Part shown: positions 49,742-58,626 of the stretch, one piece after another
Position numbering within the stretch: the first letter of the stretch is position 1
How the letters are laid out: the number at the start of each line of letters is the position of its first letter
Source of the DNA: G963668605 sp963668605
Lineage (GTDB): Bacteria; Acidobacteriota; Terriglobia; Bryobacterales; Bryobacteraceae
Length of the DNA stretch: 64,000 bases
Assembly (NCBI GenBank): GCA_963668605.1
Contig: OY764903.1
Coordinates: 2,108,001 to 2,172,000, forward strand
Direction: 5' to 3'
The notes under the pieces: model-generated
What the model saw: the letters and a program-made list of their open reading frames with translations, nothing else
Database searches by the model: none
Told to the model about the DNA's origin: nothing
Position numbers and translations under genes: made by a program

Positions 49742-52465
49742 TCACTCCGACACCAAGCTCCGCGAACGTGTGCCGCGCAGAGAGATCCGGTGCCCAACCA
49801 GACATAACTGATCGAGCGCAAAGAGCACCACAGATTCCAGGCCCGCTGTTTTAGCCAACCGGGCCTCTTTCTTCCAGGCGTTGTTGACGGCGCTCACTCC
49901 GATCAGATGACTCTTCCTGCCTCGCGCAAAACCAAGCGCTTTCCCGTATTGCAGGCTGCTTCTGCACTTATTCAGATCCCTCGCCATCGTGAATCCGAAG
50001 CTCTCCGTTTTCAGAGACTCCAATGTCGCTGGAGTCCATTCGGATTGCGGAAAATTCACTAAGCGATTCAAATCGCTCTCGTTGACATCAGTCGGATAGA
50101 GAACCTCGAATCGGCATCCGGGCTCCGCGAGTTTGACGTAATCCATGACCGCACGCGTAAACTCTCCGATCAATACCGGCAACATCTGGACCTCTTCCGC
50201 ATATTCGCTCGGATTCACGAGATTGCTCGGAATCACGGACAGTTCCCGCCCGAAGCGATCTCGGAATCGCTGTCGAGTGTACTCGTCATAGAACGGCATT
50301 CCGGATCCGTCTGATGGAAAGTACCACCACTGCACTTCGCCGAACTGCAGATACGGCTCCACGCCCGCGGAGCGCATCAACGCAGCCATCCCGGCATATA
50401 CTTCTTTCCAGTACGCAACGCTGGCAGGCGAAAAGTTCGTCTGCAACGCCGGCGTGTTCAAGACCACGGCATTGCCGTTCGGATAGCGCTGCGCCATCCC
50501 TGCTTCCAGCGATGGATCTCCATGCTGCAGTTCCATGCTGAACGCCGCCACCACGTCCATGCCATACGCATTCAACGCGCGGTAGAAGGCCCGGCTCCAA
50601 TCGCGCGCAGCCCGGTTGATTCTCGGAGTCGCCTCCAGATCGGTTACCCATGTCCCGTCTTCGCCGCCCACCAGAGTGGGTGCGCCAGCCACGACCATGA
50701 ACCCGCCCGCCACTGGGCTCCCGGCGACGCTAATCTTGTTACCGTCCGCTCCCATACTCCGCGAGACAATCTTCAATCGCCCCGCCGATGACTCAGCGCG
50801 AATGCCTGTATATCCGTTGTTGATTTCGATTTCAAATGCTTTGGCGATCGAATCCGCGGTGTCGCCGGCATGGTTCAAATGCGTTAACGTGGAGTCTTCG
50901 ACCGCGGGCCGATCGATCCTGCCCACAACGATTTGCGTGATCTCATTCGGCGCCGGAGTGCCCACGAACTCAAGTTCCAGGCTCGCGTACTGATGATCCT
51001 TACGAATCAATTCGTAAAACCACATCGCGCCCACATAGTGGTTCACGCGTCCCCTGAGTCCGAGGCACTGTATCATCCACGCTGTACGTTCGGCGGGCAG
51101 AGCGAGTGAATGGTCCGTATCCCAATCCGTCGCAACAGCGAGAACGTTGTCTGCCTTTAGCATGCCGAACGATTCGGCCTTCACCGCGGCTTCCAGGAAA
51201 TCGAAGTAGAACGTGGAGGCCGGCTCACCACGATGAACCACCGTAACGCTGTGATCGCCAGGTCCAAGTTCACCCAGCGGGACACGCACCAGTGTGTCTT
51301 CGCCAGCGAACTGGAGCTTCACTAGCTTCATCACCCCGGAATCAACCGTCACTTCCACTGTCGCTCCAACGGCTGCAATCCGGGTTCCCAGTAGGAGAGT
51401 GTGCTCCCGCGTCGCACTGTACGCGCATCGAACGGCAGCGCCGAACTCGGACGTATGGCTAATCGTGCCGCCTGAGAAATTGCCCGCGTCCCGAGTCCAC
51501 ACTCCTGAGTATTCCAACGTAGCGTTGTCGTCCTCTATCCTATGGCTTCCTTCTCCTGCAACACAGTATCCCCGCCGACTCCCAGTCACGACCCAGTTAC
51601 TCACTTGCACGTCAAACTCGCTCGGCGCGTACTCTGCTTGCTGCAGCTCCGCGGAATAGGTCCAGCGCATCTTCCGGATGGCTTGTGCGGGAACCGTTCG
51701 TCCTTCGATGTCGATCAAACTCCCGAAATTGAGTACGACCTTCCACGTGGTGGGAGATACGCCCCCTGTGAACCGCCTCCATGGCTCTGCCCAATACACT
51801 CCCCCGGTCGCATAAGCATACGCGCCGAAGCGATTACCGTTATGCCCGGTGCGGCTCGGTTCAGCGCCAGCATATCTCAATGTGATCTGACCACCCTGGG
51901 CTTCAGCTGCGATCAGCGTTGAGAACGCATTCACGCTATTGGCGATCGCCGTCGCGACAGATTCGATCGTATCGGTCGCGTACATCTGATACGTGTGATG
52001 TTCGCCAGGCCATGCGATCCCAACGTACTCTCCCGCGCTCACAGTTCCCGACAACTCAAACACTGCACTAGCCGGAACATACTCTCCGGAGACCGGAACT
52101 GCACACTCCCGCAAGCGCACTTTGTACAACCGCTCAGTTCCGTCATCGTCAGCCCAGATTCTCAAGTAAGGCCAATCGACAGTCGGATAAAGATCCGAAT
52201 CGATCGGGATGCAGTTTTGCCGGCTTTCGTCATAGCTCAGCGTTAGACCGCTCAGATCTCCATCCGGCAGATTTCTGAACAGAGGATGTTCATAAACATT
52301 GTCCCGATTCCACTCGATCACGGCCCAATCGAATTGTTGCCGCCACGCACCGGACAGCGTGAACCCATCCGCACTCGCTGAACTCAGCGAGGCAATAGCC
52401 GACGGCTTTTCGAAGTAGCATTGCAGATCGCGGTCCGGCCGCAGTTTTTCAAGAATTTCTGGCAT
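49742..52465 (-). CDS. Phage tail-tip protein with TIM-barrel-like domain
   Basis: A 907-residue structural protein at the end of the phage late operon. The N-terminal and middle parts (about 1-600) are beta-rich, with repeated ITQIVVGRIDRP- and GRLKIVSRSMGADGNKI-type segments. From about residue 610 a domain resembles the TIM-barrel hydrolase-like domain of gene-transfer-agent and siphovirus host-specificity proteins: FSMELQHGDPS near 643, VVLNTPALQTNF near 668, LQFGEVQWWYFPSDG near 708, and YTRQRFRDRFGREL near 730. Glutamates in MELQ and GEVQ are catalytic candidates. It could degrade surface polysaccharide during infection, by inference. Its stop is 38 bases from the host HAD gene. Confidence 0.7.
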   Translation of the reverse strand: MPEILEKLRPDRDLQCYFEKPSAIASLSSASADGFTLSGAWRQQFDWAVIEWNRDNVYEHPLFRNLPDGDLSGLTLSYDESRQNCIPIDSDLYPTVDWPYLRIWADDDGTERLYKVRLRECAVPVSGEYVPASAVFELSGTVSAGEYVGIAWPGEHHTYQMYATDTIESVATAIANSVNAFSTLIAAEAQGGQITLRYAGAEPSRTGHNGNRFGAYAYATGGVYWAEPWRRFTGGVSPTTWKVVLNFGSLIDIEGRTVPAQAIRKMRWTYSAELQQAEYAPSEFDVQVSNWVVTGSRRGYCVAGEGSHRIEDDNATLEYSGVWTRDAGNFSGGTISHTSEFGAAVRCAYSATREHTLLLGTRIAAVGATVEVTVDSGVMKLVKLQFAGEDTLVRVPLGELGPGDHSVTVVHRGEPASTFYFDFLEAAVKAESFGMLKADNVLAVATDWDTDHSLALPAERTAWMIQCLGLRGRVNHYVGAMWFYELIRKDHQYASLELEFVGTPAPNEITQIVVGRIDRPAVEDSTLTHLNHAGDTADSIAKAFEIEINNGYTGIRAESSAGRLKIVSRSMGADGNKISVAGSPVAGGFMVVAGAPTLVGGEDGTWVTDLEATPRINRAARDWSRAFYRALNAYGMDVVAAFSMELQHGDPSLEAGMAQRYPNGNAVVLNTPALQTNFSPASVAYWKEVYAGMAALMRSAGVEPYLQFGEVQWWYFPSDGSGMPFYDEYTRQRFRDRFGRELSVIPSNLVNPSEYAEEVQMLPVLIGEFTRAVMDYVKLAEPGCRFEVLYPTDVNESDLNRLVNFPQSEWTPATLESLKTESFGFTMARDLNKCRSSLQYGKALGFARGRKSHLIGVSAVNNAWKKEARLAKTAGLESVVLFALDQLCLVGHRISLRGTRSRSLVSE

Positions 52466-52474
52466 AGTGATCTC

Positions 52475-55400
52475 TCACAGTCGAATGATGACAGTCAGGT
52501 CCTGACCCGGAGAGTCCGCCGGATTGGATGGCACCGACACCACGTCCAGACCGAGTTGAACGCTCTCCTGCAACGGGGCTTTGCCGAATCCGCTCACAAT
52601 GTTCGAGAGCTTTGCTCCCGCTGGTATTGTCAGCGAACAATAGTGCTCCCCAGCGGCTTTTATACTGATCTCGATCGGCCCGCCGCTCGGAGCCTCACTG
52701 ACCATCGCATACACATCCCGAACCGCCGTCGCCTCCCCCATCACCAACGGCGGCGCGGCATCCGTCTCAATTGCGAGCCATCCGTCCACCTGTAGACACG
52801 CCTGGCCGCCAGACACTGTCCGCAGTCCGCCGTCGATCGTCTGTGTATAACAAGCCACAGCTACTGGACTGTCTCCTTGTGAGTTACTCACATGCAGTTC
52901 GGCGCTCGCGATTCGCGCATTCGGCAACCGGACGGGATAGCTATAACTGCCGCTTGCACTGCTCCCGAAGAAGTCCCGTGGGAACGGCAGCACAAACGCT
53001 TTTCGGCTCAGTCGATACACCGCAGTTCCGGCCGCATGAGTGCTGGCAACGCTGCCAGCCTCGGCCCTCACAACGCTGCACTGCTGTGTTTCCGCAAACA
53101 CCTCTTCCACTCTGACCAGTTCCCGTTCCAATTGCAGAATGTCGCCCGCTCGCAACCCTTCAACTCGATCTACGCGGACGAACGCATCCTCCACGGAAAC
53201 AGCCGCTGTCAGCGCATCCTCGCACGTCCCGTTCATTTCGTCCCAATAACTGAGAGCAAGAGTGCCCGAGGATATGCTTCGCGTGTTGTGTAACTCTTCG
53301 AAGCCTATGCCAGCAATTTCGACCATGCCCTTCCCGGTCAATCCCACTCCAAAGCTCGGCTTGGGCGGAACACCGTCGTCCATCTGACTTCCAGATGACC
53401 CTGTGATGCGCCACCTCGTGACCAGCGAACTCTCCGTCGAGCACTCGCGGCCGTGCACGTTCGCGGCGAGGCCAAGAATGTGAACTGTAGCTCCCGTCCG
53501 ATTCGGCACAGCGAATTCCACCGGGCTGCTCGCGCCCGCCGCCCCAAAATTCCAGCTTTGTTCCGAAACCACGAAAATGCTCGAATCGTCGGGCACAACA
53601 CTCCATGCCGGTACGAGTGTGATTGTGTCCGCCGTGTTTCCGGCAACCAATCGCTCCTGACCGGCGCCGCGACCTCGCATGATTCGTACCTTCATTCCGC
53701 GGTACTCGTCCAGAATCATTTGCAGTGAGGGGTGACCAATTGTGGTTGCCGAATGAATCACTGACTGTTGCTCCCCAAGCAACTCCAGCCGCCAGTAGAA
53801 GTTCGCGTGATTGTAGTTTGCGTCCACCGGTGCGGCAGGCGTAGCCTCCAGACCGGTATCTTCGAACTCGCCCGCTACTGGCAGGTCATCCCCAATGCGC
53901 ATCAACCGGAATGCATCTCGCCCGCGGTACACGCGGAAGCTCTCAGTTCCCGCCGGAAAACGCAGGCCGGTCAACTTTACGCAGTTTGTATCAGTCCCCT
54001 CCGGGATGTCCGCCCGCACCAGGAATGACGCTGCTCCTTCGAGTCCGCTTGCATCCACGCTGCTGATTGCGTAATAGAATGTGCAGCCGCCTTGTAGAGC
54101 CCCGCCAACGCTCCGGCTTTCCGGACGCAGGTTCAGCATAGGGATCCCGATCCTGGACACCTGCGGTTTGCGGGGCTCGAAGAACGCCGCCGAAACCATC
54201 ACCCAGGCGCCGCCGTCCGCGTCTTGCCCACTCCGCTCCGTAACGCCAAACTGGCTCTCGCCCTCAGCGGTTACGACACTTCCGCTCAATGGTTTCGGCA
54301 CGCCGACTTCGTAGCCCGGCTGTGTCCCGCCCTCGCCCGCGGCAATGTACTCGCCGGCCGAGTACCACGAATCGTCGTGATACTGCGCCGTGAGCAATGT
54401 CGTTTCGTAATTCGGACCGGGAGCGATTCGTACCAGACGGAACGCCTGGCGCTGCCAGCCTTCTTTCAGGTAAGTCAGTGTAATCAGATCGCCCGGTTTC
54501 AGTCCAAGAACACTAAGATGTGACGTAAATTCCACATATGTGTTTCCTCTGAGTGACTTGTCCAACTGCACGCGTGCCACCGCGGTAGCCTGGAACACAT
54601 TCGGCAGGCCGAGGGCATTCAGCGGGCTTGTCACCTCTTGGCCGCCTCGCACGATGTCTTCTTCGTCAGCCAGCGACAGGCTATCCTGCTGGTATCCGTT
54701 GCATTCGTCTTGAAACTCCACCGAGAACCGATTGGGCGAATCGGCATTGCTCCGCGACCACACACGCAGACTCGGGCTCCCGTCGTCCCTTCGCAAGATT
54801 CCAGAGAATCCGCCCGTGCCATCGCCAAACTCATACGCCGGCCAGCCGCCATTCAACGTTTCCAGTGAGTTGCTGCCGGGAAGCCTCGTGCCTTGCTGCC
54901 GCGCGAGTGTTCCCTCCGGATGCAGTTCCAGCAGTCCTTCGGCGCCCATCGTCAAATACAGGCCCGCTGCATTGCGAATTCCGCGAATCACATCTGCTGC
55001 GCTTCGCCGCTTCTGCAACACAACGTTGCAACGGCGCCGCACCATCGGGACCGTCGCTCCATCCAGCCCCGTTACCTCAACGATCTCATCGCAGTACGCA
55101 GCCGCTAGAGCAAAACTCGACACATCGATCTCGTCGGTGCTCCATCCACTGCGGCGCAGCACATCGAGAATGATCCATGCCGGATTGTTCGTGTAAGCCG
55201 CATCGAGGTACTCCCCCGTGGTCTGCCAGCGGTCCAGTTTTTGTCCCTCTGCCAGCACCTTCACTCGCGGCATGCTTCGTCCGTCGCTGACCTGATTCGG
55301 CACGACCAGCGATAGGACCGCCATGCTGCCGTAGGGGTCTCCGACAGTCTGCCCGTTCGAATCCGTGAAGTCGAGGTTGAATGCGCCGTTTCTGCCGCCA

Positions 55401-56404
55401 GCGCTCACAAGGTTGTACCATCCCGTCGCCGTCATATTCGCGCCTGCGTGGCCGCGCGGAATCTCGATGTCATTCGCCACCACCCGCAGTACACCCTGCA
55501 TTTCGCCCATGCCGAGCAGTACCTCAAGATGTGTCAGGTTCCCGTCATTGCGCGCAAAAATGACCGGGGGGAAATACCACGCAGTGCCGTACAGCATCGG
55601 TACAAAATCGTTGTAGCGCGCCTCGTTGTCGATCACGGCGGAGACGTGATTGCCCTTCTCTCCGTAACTTCGCACCGACACTCCGGGCGGCACATATTCG
55701 ATTCCGCCAAAGCGCGCCGTTGTTAGCCCGTTCGCATCGTTCCGAAACATCCCGCGCTGCTCGCATTGCGCCCGCGTGTGATCGCACGACTGAAACGGCT
55801 GTCCTTCGATCTGGTTGCCGCAGCCCATTTCGATATCGGGTGAATAACCGCAGCGCACAAACGGGCCATGCTTTCCCCGGCCCGCTCCTGTCAGCGCCGC
55901 CTCCCGCTGTTCGGCTGTAGACGGAAACAGCCAGGGACAGCGTTTCTGTATGCGCACGTCCGGCAGTGCTACGCGCTGTAAGCTCAACCGGTTATTGAAT
56001 GTGATCCGTAAAGTCGTTTCCGTGATTTCGTCGGGAGGATTGCCGATTCCGGCAAACAGCGTTCTCGCCTCTGACACTGCCTCTCCATTCGCGAGATTGA
56101 AGAAGACGAAACGGATTCTCAGCTTCGCCCCCTTCCAGCCTTCGCTCCTTCCAATCTCTGAAAAATAGGAGTCGGCGTTCGACAGCACCAGCGACACCCG
56201 CGCCGAGCCATCAATCCCGTCGTCGGAGTAAGAGTGAAACTCAAACACGTTATGCCGCAAGATTCTTGCCGCATAAGTCTGTCCCTCAAACTGCACTCCG
56301 TGTGTGCTCCATCGTTCCGTCCGGCCCGATGTTACGTCGCACTCAAACAGCAGGATGGGCGTCTCGGTTACTTCGTGTTCCTTGATCTCAGAGATAGTAG
56401 GCAT
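52475..56404 (-). CDS. Large phage tail hub/baseplate-like protein
   Basis: A 1309-residue protein (ATG 56404; a TTG at 56431 lies inside the previous gene). The N-terminal region resembles tail-hub proteins of siphoviruses/GTAs (IRFVFFNLANGEAVSEARTLFAGIGNPPDEITE). It has a cysteine cluster, Cys156, 185, 195, 207 and 214 (RCGYSPDIEMGCGN and SCDHTRAQC), similar in kind to the metal- or iron-sulfur-binding cluster of lambda gpL-type tail-tip proteins. The middle is a hub-like beta domain; the C-terminal third contains fibronectin-like segments (TGLRFPAGTESFRVYRG). The product would attach the tail tube to the tip protein. Confidence 0.7.
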   Translation of the reverse strand: MPTISEIKEHEVTETPILLFECDVTSGRTERWSTHGVQFEGQTYAARILRHNVFEFHSYSDDGIDGSARVSLVLSNADSYFSEIGRSEGWKGAKLRIRFVFFNLANGEAVSEARTLFAGIGNPPDEITETTLRITFNNRLSLQRVALPDVRIQKRCPWLFPSTAEQREAALTGAGRGKHGPFVRCGYSPDIEMGCGNQIEGQPFQSCDHTRAQCEQRGMFRNDANGLTTARFGGIEYVPPGVSVRSYGEKGNHVSAVIDNEARYNDFVPMLYGTAWYFPPVIFARNDGNLTHLEVLLGMGEMQGVLRVVANDIEIPRGHAGANMTATGWYNLVSAGGRNGAFNLDFTDSNGQTVGDPYGSMAVLSLVVPNQVSDGRSMPRVKVLAEGQKLDRWQTTGEYLDAAYTNNPAWIILDVLRRSGWSTDEIDVSSFALAAAYCDEIVEVTGLDGATVPMVRRRCNVVLQKRRSAADVIRGIRNAAGLYLTMGAEGLLELHPEGTLARQQGTRLPGSNSLETLNGGWPAYEFGDGTGGFSGILRRDDGSPSLRVWSRSNADSPNRFSVEFQDECNGYQQDSLSLADEEDIVRGGQEVTSPLNALGLPNVFQATAVARVQLDKSLRGNTYVEFTSHLSVLGLKPGDLITLTYLKEGWQRQAFRLVRIAPGPNYETTLLTAQYHDDSWYSAGEYIAAGEGGTQPGYEVGVPKPLSGSVVTAEGESQFGVTERSGQDADGGAWVMVSAAFFEPRKPQVSRIGIPMLNLRPESRSVGGALQGGCTFYYAISSVDASGLEGAASFLVRADIPEGTDTNCVKLTGLRFPAGTESFRVYRGRDAFRLMRIGDDLPVAGEFEDTGLEATPAAPVDANYNHANFYWRLELLGEQQSVIHSATTIGHPSLQMILDEYRGMKVRIMRGRGAGQERLVAGNTADTITLVPAWSVVPDDSSIFVVSEQSWNFGAAGASSPVEFAVPNRTGATVHILGLAANVHGRECSTESSLVTRWRITGSSGSQMDDGVPPKPSFGVGLTGKGMVEIAGIGFEELHNTRSISSGTLALSYWDEMNGTCEDALTAAVSVEDAFVRVDRVEGLRAGDILQLERELVRVEEVFAETQQCSVVRAEAGSVASTHAAGTAVYRLSRKAFVLPFPRDFFGSSASGSYSYPVRLPNARIASAELHVSNSQGDSPVAVACYTQTIDGGLRTVSGGQACLQVDGWLAIETDAAPPLVMGEATAVRDVYAMVSEAPSGGPIEISIKAAGEHYCSLTIPAGAKLSNIVSGFGKAPLQESVQLGLDVVSVPSNPADSPGQDLTVIIRL

Positions 56405-56415
56405 ATTTGTCGTTT

Positions 56416-57207
56416 CTAGCGGTTGGCGCAAACGTGCAGCTTCGTGCTGTACCGGTCTGGGCCTTCGATCAGGACCGTCAGCAAGTCGTCGTCAAACCGT
56501 GCGCACTCATACACGCCGGATTGCCCGAGCGTCTTCTTGTAGCCGGAAGCCCTCGGCTGGGACTCGACTTGTGCGCCGAACAACTCCACCTGCGCGCCAG
56601 GCGGCAGTTCAAAACCAAACGTGGCGTCCTCGGAATAGGCGTCGGTTCGCCCGGCGAAACACACACGCGTCCAATTGGCATTGCATAGAACCACGCGTCG
56701 ATCCTCGATCCCGTTACTCCCCCGAATCAGTTCGATCACGGCCCCCGCTTCGCTCCGGATCGAAACGCTCAGGCAGGCCATTGCGCCGCCGGGCATTGCG
56801 ATGCGCTGAGTGATCCGCTGTGCTGCCGGCGACACGTTCCGAACCACCGTTGCTGCGCTGCCTCCATTCGGGTCGTTCGCACCGGCGTCGAGTTGCAGAC
56901 CCGGATCTTTTAGCCACGTGTCCGCCGTGAACCCCTCGCTATGGCGCAACAGGTTGTCGAACGGATCCATAAACACAAATGTGCCGAGCCTTCCTTCCCG
57001 GTCCTGGAAGAACTCTCTGATGGCTGTCCACTCAGCCTGGCTTACATTCTCGTATTGCAGTTCCCAACGAATACGTTGCGGCGCGACGTCCGCCAGCTTA
57101 ACCTCACTCCCGTCTGCCGCTTCCGTCCGAATCGTGCGAAAAGATCGCGTTTTCGCAAACGGGTACTGGCACAGTGCTCCACTCGCAAGACAGGGAAAAT
57201 GTTTCAT
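56416..57207 (-). CDS. Phage tail protein, DUF2460-like, with added C-terminal domain
   Basis: A 263-residue protein. The N-terminal 90 residues match its neighbour at 57209: SGALCQYPFAKTRSFRT, then W-x-L stretch RIRWELQYENVSQAEW and FFQDREGRLGTFVFMDP. Residues about 100-210 (GFTADTWLKDPGLQLDAGANDPNGG ... GGAMACLSVSIRS) look like a carbohydrate-binding beta-sandwich; a final strand ends in TKLHVCANR. It probably lies at the distal tail. The stop is 11 bases from the hub gene start. Confidence 0.65.
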   Translation of the reverse strand: MKHFPCLASGALCQYPFAKTRSFRTIRTEAADGSEVKLADVAPQRIRWELQYENVSQAEWTAIREFFQDREGRLGTFVFMDPFDNLLRHSEGFTADTWLKDPGLQLDAGANDPNGGSAATVVRNVSPAAQRITQRIAMPGGAMACLSVSIRSEAGAVIELIRGSNGIEDRRVVLCNANWTRVCFAGRTDAYSEDATFGFELPPGAQVELFGAQVESQPRASGYKKTLGQSGVYECARFDDDLLTVLIEGPDRYSTKLHVCANR

Positions 57208-57208
57208 C

Positions 57209-57568
57209 TCAGCTCCGGTTTTCCTTCACTATCAGAACGGCGCTCGCACGGTTCTCTTCTGCGAATCTCAGTCGAAAGTCGTCCTCTTCCAGACTGCACT
57301 GCGGATACGTCGTCCCGTCCGCCGGATCGACGAATTCAAACACGCCCAACCTCCCGCCTTGCGCTTCGAAAAACGCCTCCACTTGCACAGCTTCCAACTC
57401 GTCCAACAGATCGAGCCGCACGGTCCAACGGCGTGCAGGCTTCGCGCTTGTCCGGAACCGCTGCTCTCTTCCATCGATGCACCGCAGCACTCTCACCGGG
57501 CATGCCACCGAGCACTCCATCGGATACTGCGCCACCGCGCCAGTCTTAAGAATTGGGAATTTGTTCAT
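57209..57568 (-). CDS. Short phage tail protein, DUF2460-like paralogue
   Basis: A 119-residue protein. It shares with the following gene a pattern of TGAVAQYPMECSVACPVRVLR, WTVRLDLLDELEAVQVEAFFEAQGGRLGVFEFVDPADGTTYPQC, i.e. an N-terminal FP-x-L-x-x-GA-x-x-QYP start and a GRLG-x-F-x-F-x-DP core. In the family this fold belongs to a tail-tip ring protein. The next gene begins only 1 base after its stop. Tandem duplication of this gene is likely. Confidence 0.65.
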   Translation of the reverse strand: MNKFPILKTGAVAQYPMECSVACPVRVLRCIDGREQRFRTSAKPARRWTVRLDLLDELEAVQVEAFFEAQGGRLGVFEFVDPADGTTYPQCSLEEDDFRLRFAEENRASAVLIVKENRS

Positions 57569-57572
57569 GTTC

Positions 57573-58307
57573 CTAGATCTCGTTCACCACATCGTTCAGC
57601 GCGTGCGAGCGCAACATCGCGTCCCGCACCGCCGATGCGATCGCGTCGCTATGATCCAGGAACGACCGGCTGTCCATCGCCTGCACGTTCACCTGGACTG
57701 TGGGCGCAACGGCTGCCCTCGACTCGCTGCCCGTTCGATCCACCGCTGCGGCTCCCGAGTCTGCGGCGTTTCTGGCTGCGCTCAGCGTCGCCTCGTAGCG
57801 GATTGGAGCCGGAGCAACATACGGAGTCAGAGAGGCTGCCTGCGCTTCTCCGCCTCCGCCGAAAAGGCTCGAAAGCCCCGAAACAATCGCACCGATTCCT
57901 GTCGTCTTCCATACCGGCGATAGGATCTTTCCGATCGCACTGGCCGCCGAACCGTCGCCCTTCTTCGCCTGGCTCGCTGTGTTCTGCCCGAGTGCGTCCG
58001 TATTTGCATTCACGCTCTCCGCCTGCGTTTGCGTGCTGATGCGCAGTTGCTCCATTCCCTGTGTCAACCGGCTTATGCTCTCTTCGAGCACGCTCTGGTC
58101 TTGGCCTTGCATCATCCAGTTCAGGCCGTTCGCCGCTGTGGCCCCATCGTTCGAACTACCACCGAGCCCTCCAGCGGTTTTCAACATATCGACGCTCGCG
58201 GCGACACCCGCCGCCTCGTCCGGAATCCACACCGGCGCCATCGCTTTCTGCTCGCTCTGTCTGCCCAGCACCCGCAGCAACTCCTGCGCTACATCACTCG
58301 TTTCCAT
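57573..58307 (-). CDS. Short tape-measure-like tail protein
   Basis: A 244-residue protein occupying the tape-measure position, between the tail assembly chaperone and the distal tail proteins. It has an N-terminal helix (DVAQELLRVLGRQSEQK), a Gly/Ala/Ser-rich middle (VWKTTGIGAIVSGLSSLFGGGGEAQAAS) which is the membrane-like hydrophobic patch of such proteins, and a C-terminal VNVQAMDSRSFLDHSDAIASAVRDAMLRSHALNDVV tail seen in tape-measure proteins. Only the C-terminal part of an ordinary tape measure (usually 600-1500 residues) is present. At 1.5 angstrom per residue the tail would be about 37 nm. Confidence 0.65.
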   Translation of the reverse strand: METSDVAQELLRVLGRQSEQKAMAPVWIPDEAAGVAASVDMLKTAGGLGGSSNDGATAANGLNWMMQGQDQSVLEESISRLTQGMEQLRISTQTQAESVNANTDALGQNTASQAKKGDGSAASAIGKILSPVWKTTGIGAIVSGLSSLFGGGGEAQAASLTPYVAPAPIRYEATLSAARNAADSGAAAVDRTGSESRAAVAPTVQVNVQAMDSRSFLDHSDAIASAVRDAMLRSHALNDVVNEI

Positions 58308-58626
58308 GTCTCGCCTCCTGTCTCAGTTCCTGTTCCAGAATGCACATCGCTTCCACGACTCTCGCCGGCCACATATTTACTTCACCTCCACCCGTCAATT
58401 TCCAAACGTTGAATTGTTCGACCAACGTCAGGCTCTCCGCACTGATATAGCTGTGCGGACACTCGTCCACCACGTGCCCCCTCCGCGTCCATACCGGCTT
58501 CGTCTGGCGCGGTTTCACGCTGGCGTCCCAGCCGCACTGCCTCTTCCTCGTCAGGCCGGATCTCCGGCATTCATCGCACCTCCATCCGGCCTGATTCGCG
58601 AATTGAAAGTGGAAGGCGATGATTAG
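58294..58626 (-). CDS. Frameshift extension (T domain) of the tail assembly chaperone
   Basis: This 110-residue segment has no good start of its own. It is in the -1 frame relative to the chaperone G gene and is open through the slippery site, so it is read as the C-terminal part of a G-T fusion (about 242 residues in all). It contains a CDEC pair, a third cysteine in RQCGW and a fourth in DECPHSYISAESLTLVEQF, a segment typical of the T part of siphovirus chaperones. GC-rich third positions support this frame over a shorter overlapping ORF at 58382-58570. An internal ATG at 58374 after GGAGGTG could give a 26-residue product. Confidence 0.7.
   Translation of the reverse strand, partial: LIIAFHFQFANQAGWRCDECRRSGLTRKRQCGWDASVKPRQTKPVWTRRGHVVDECPHSYISAESLTLVEQFNVWKLTGGGEVNMWPARVVEAMCILEQELRQEARHGNE

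Noticed and set aside
58382..58570. A 62-codon frame with a fair ribosome site overlapping the T domain
   Set aside because: Third-position base use and homology-like segments (CPHSYISAES) support the T frame instead.
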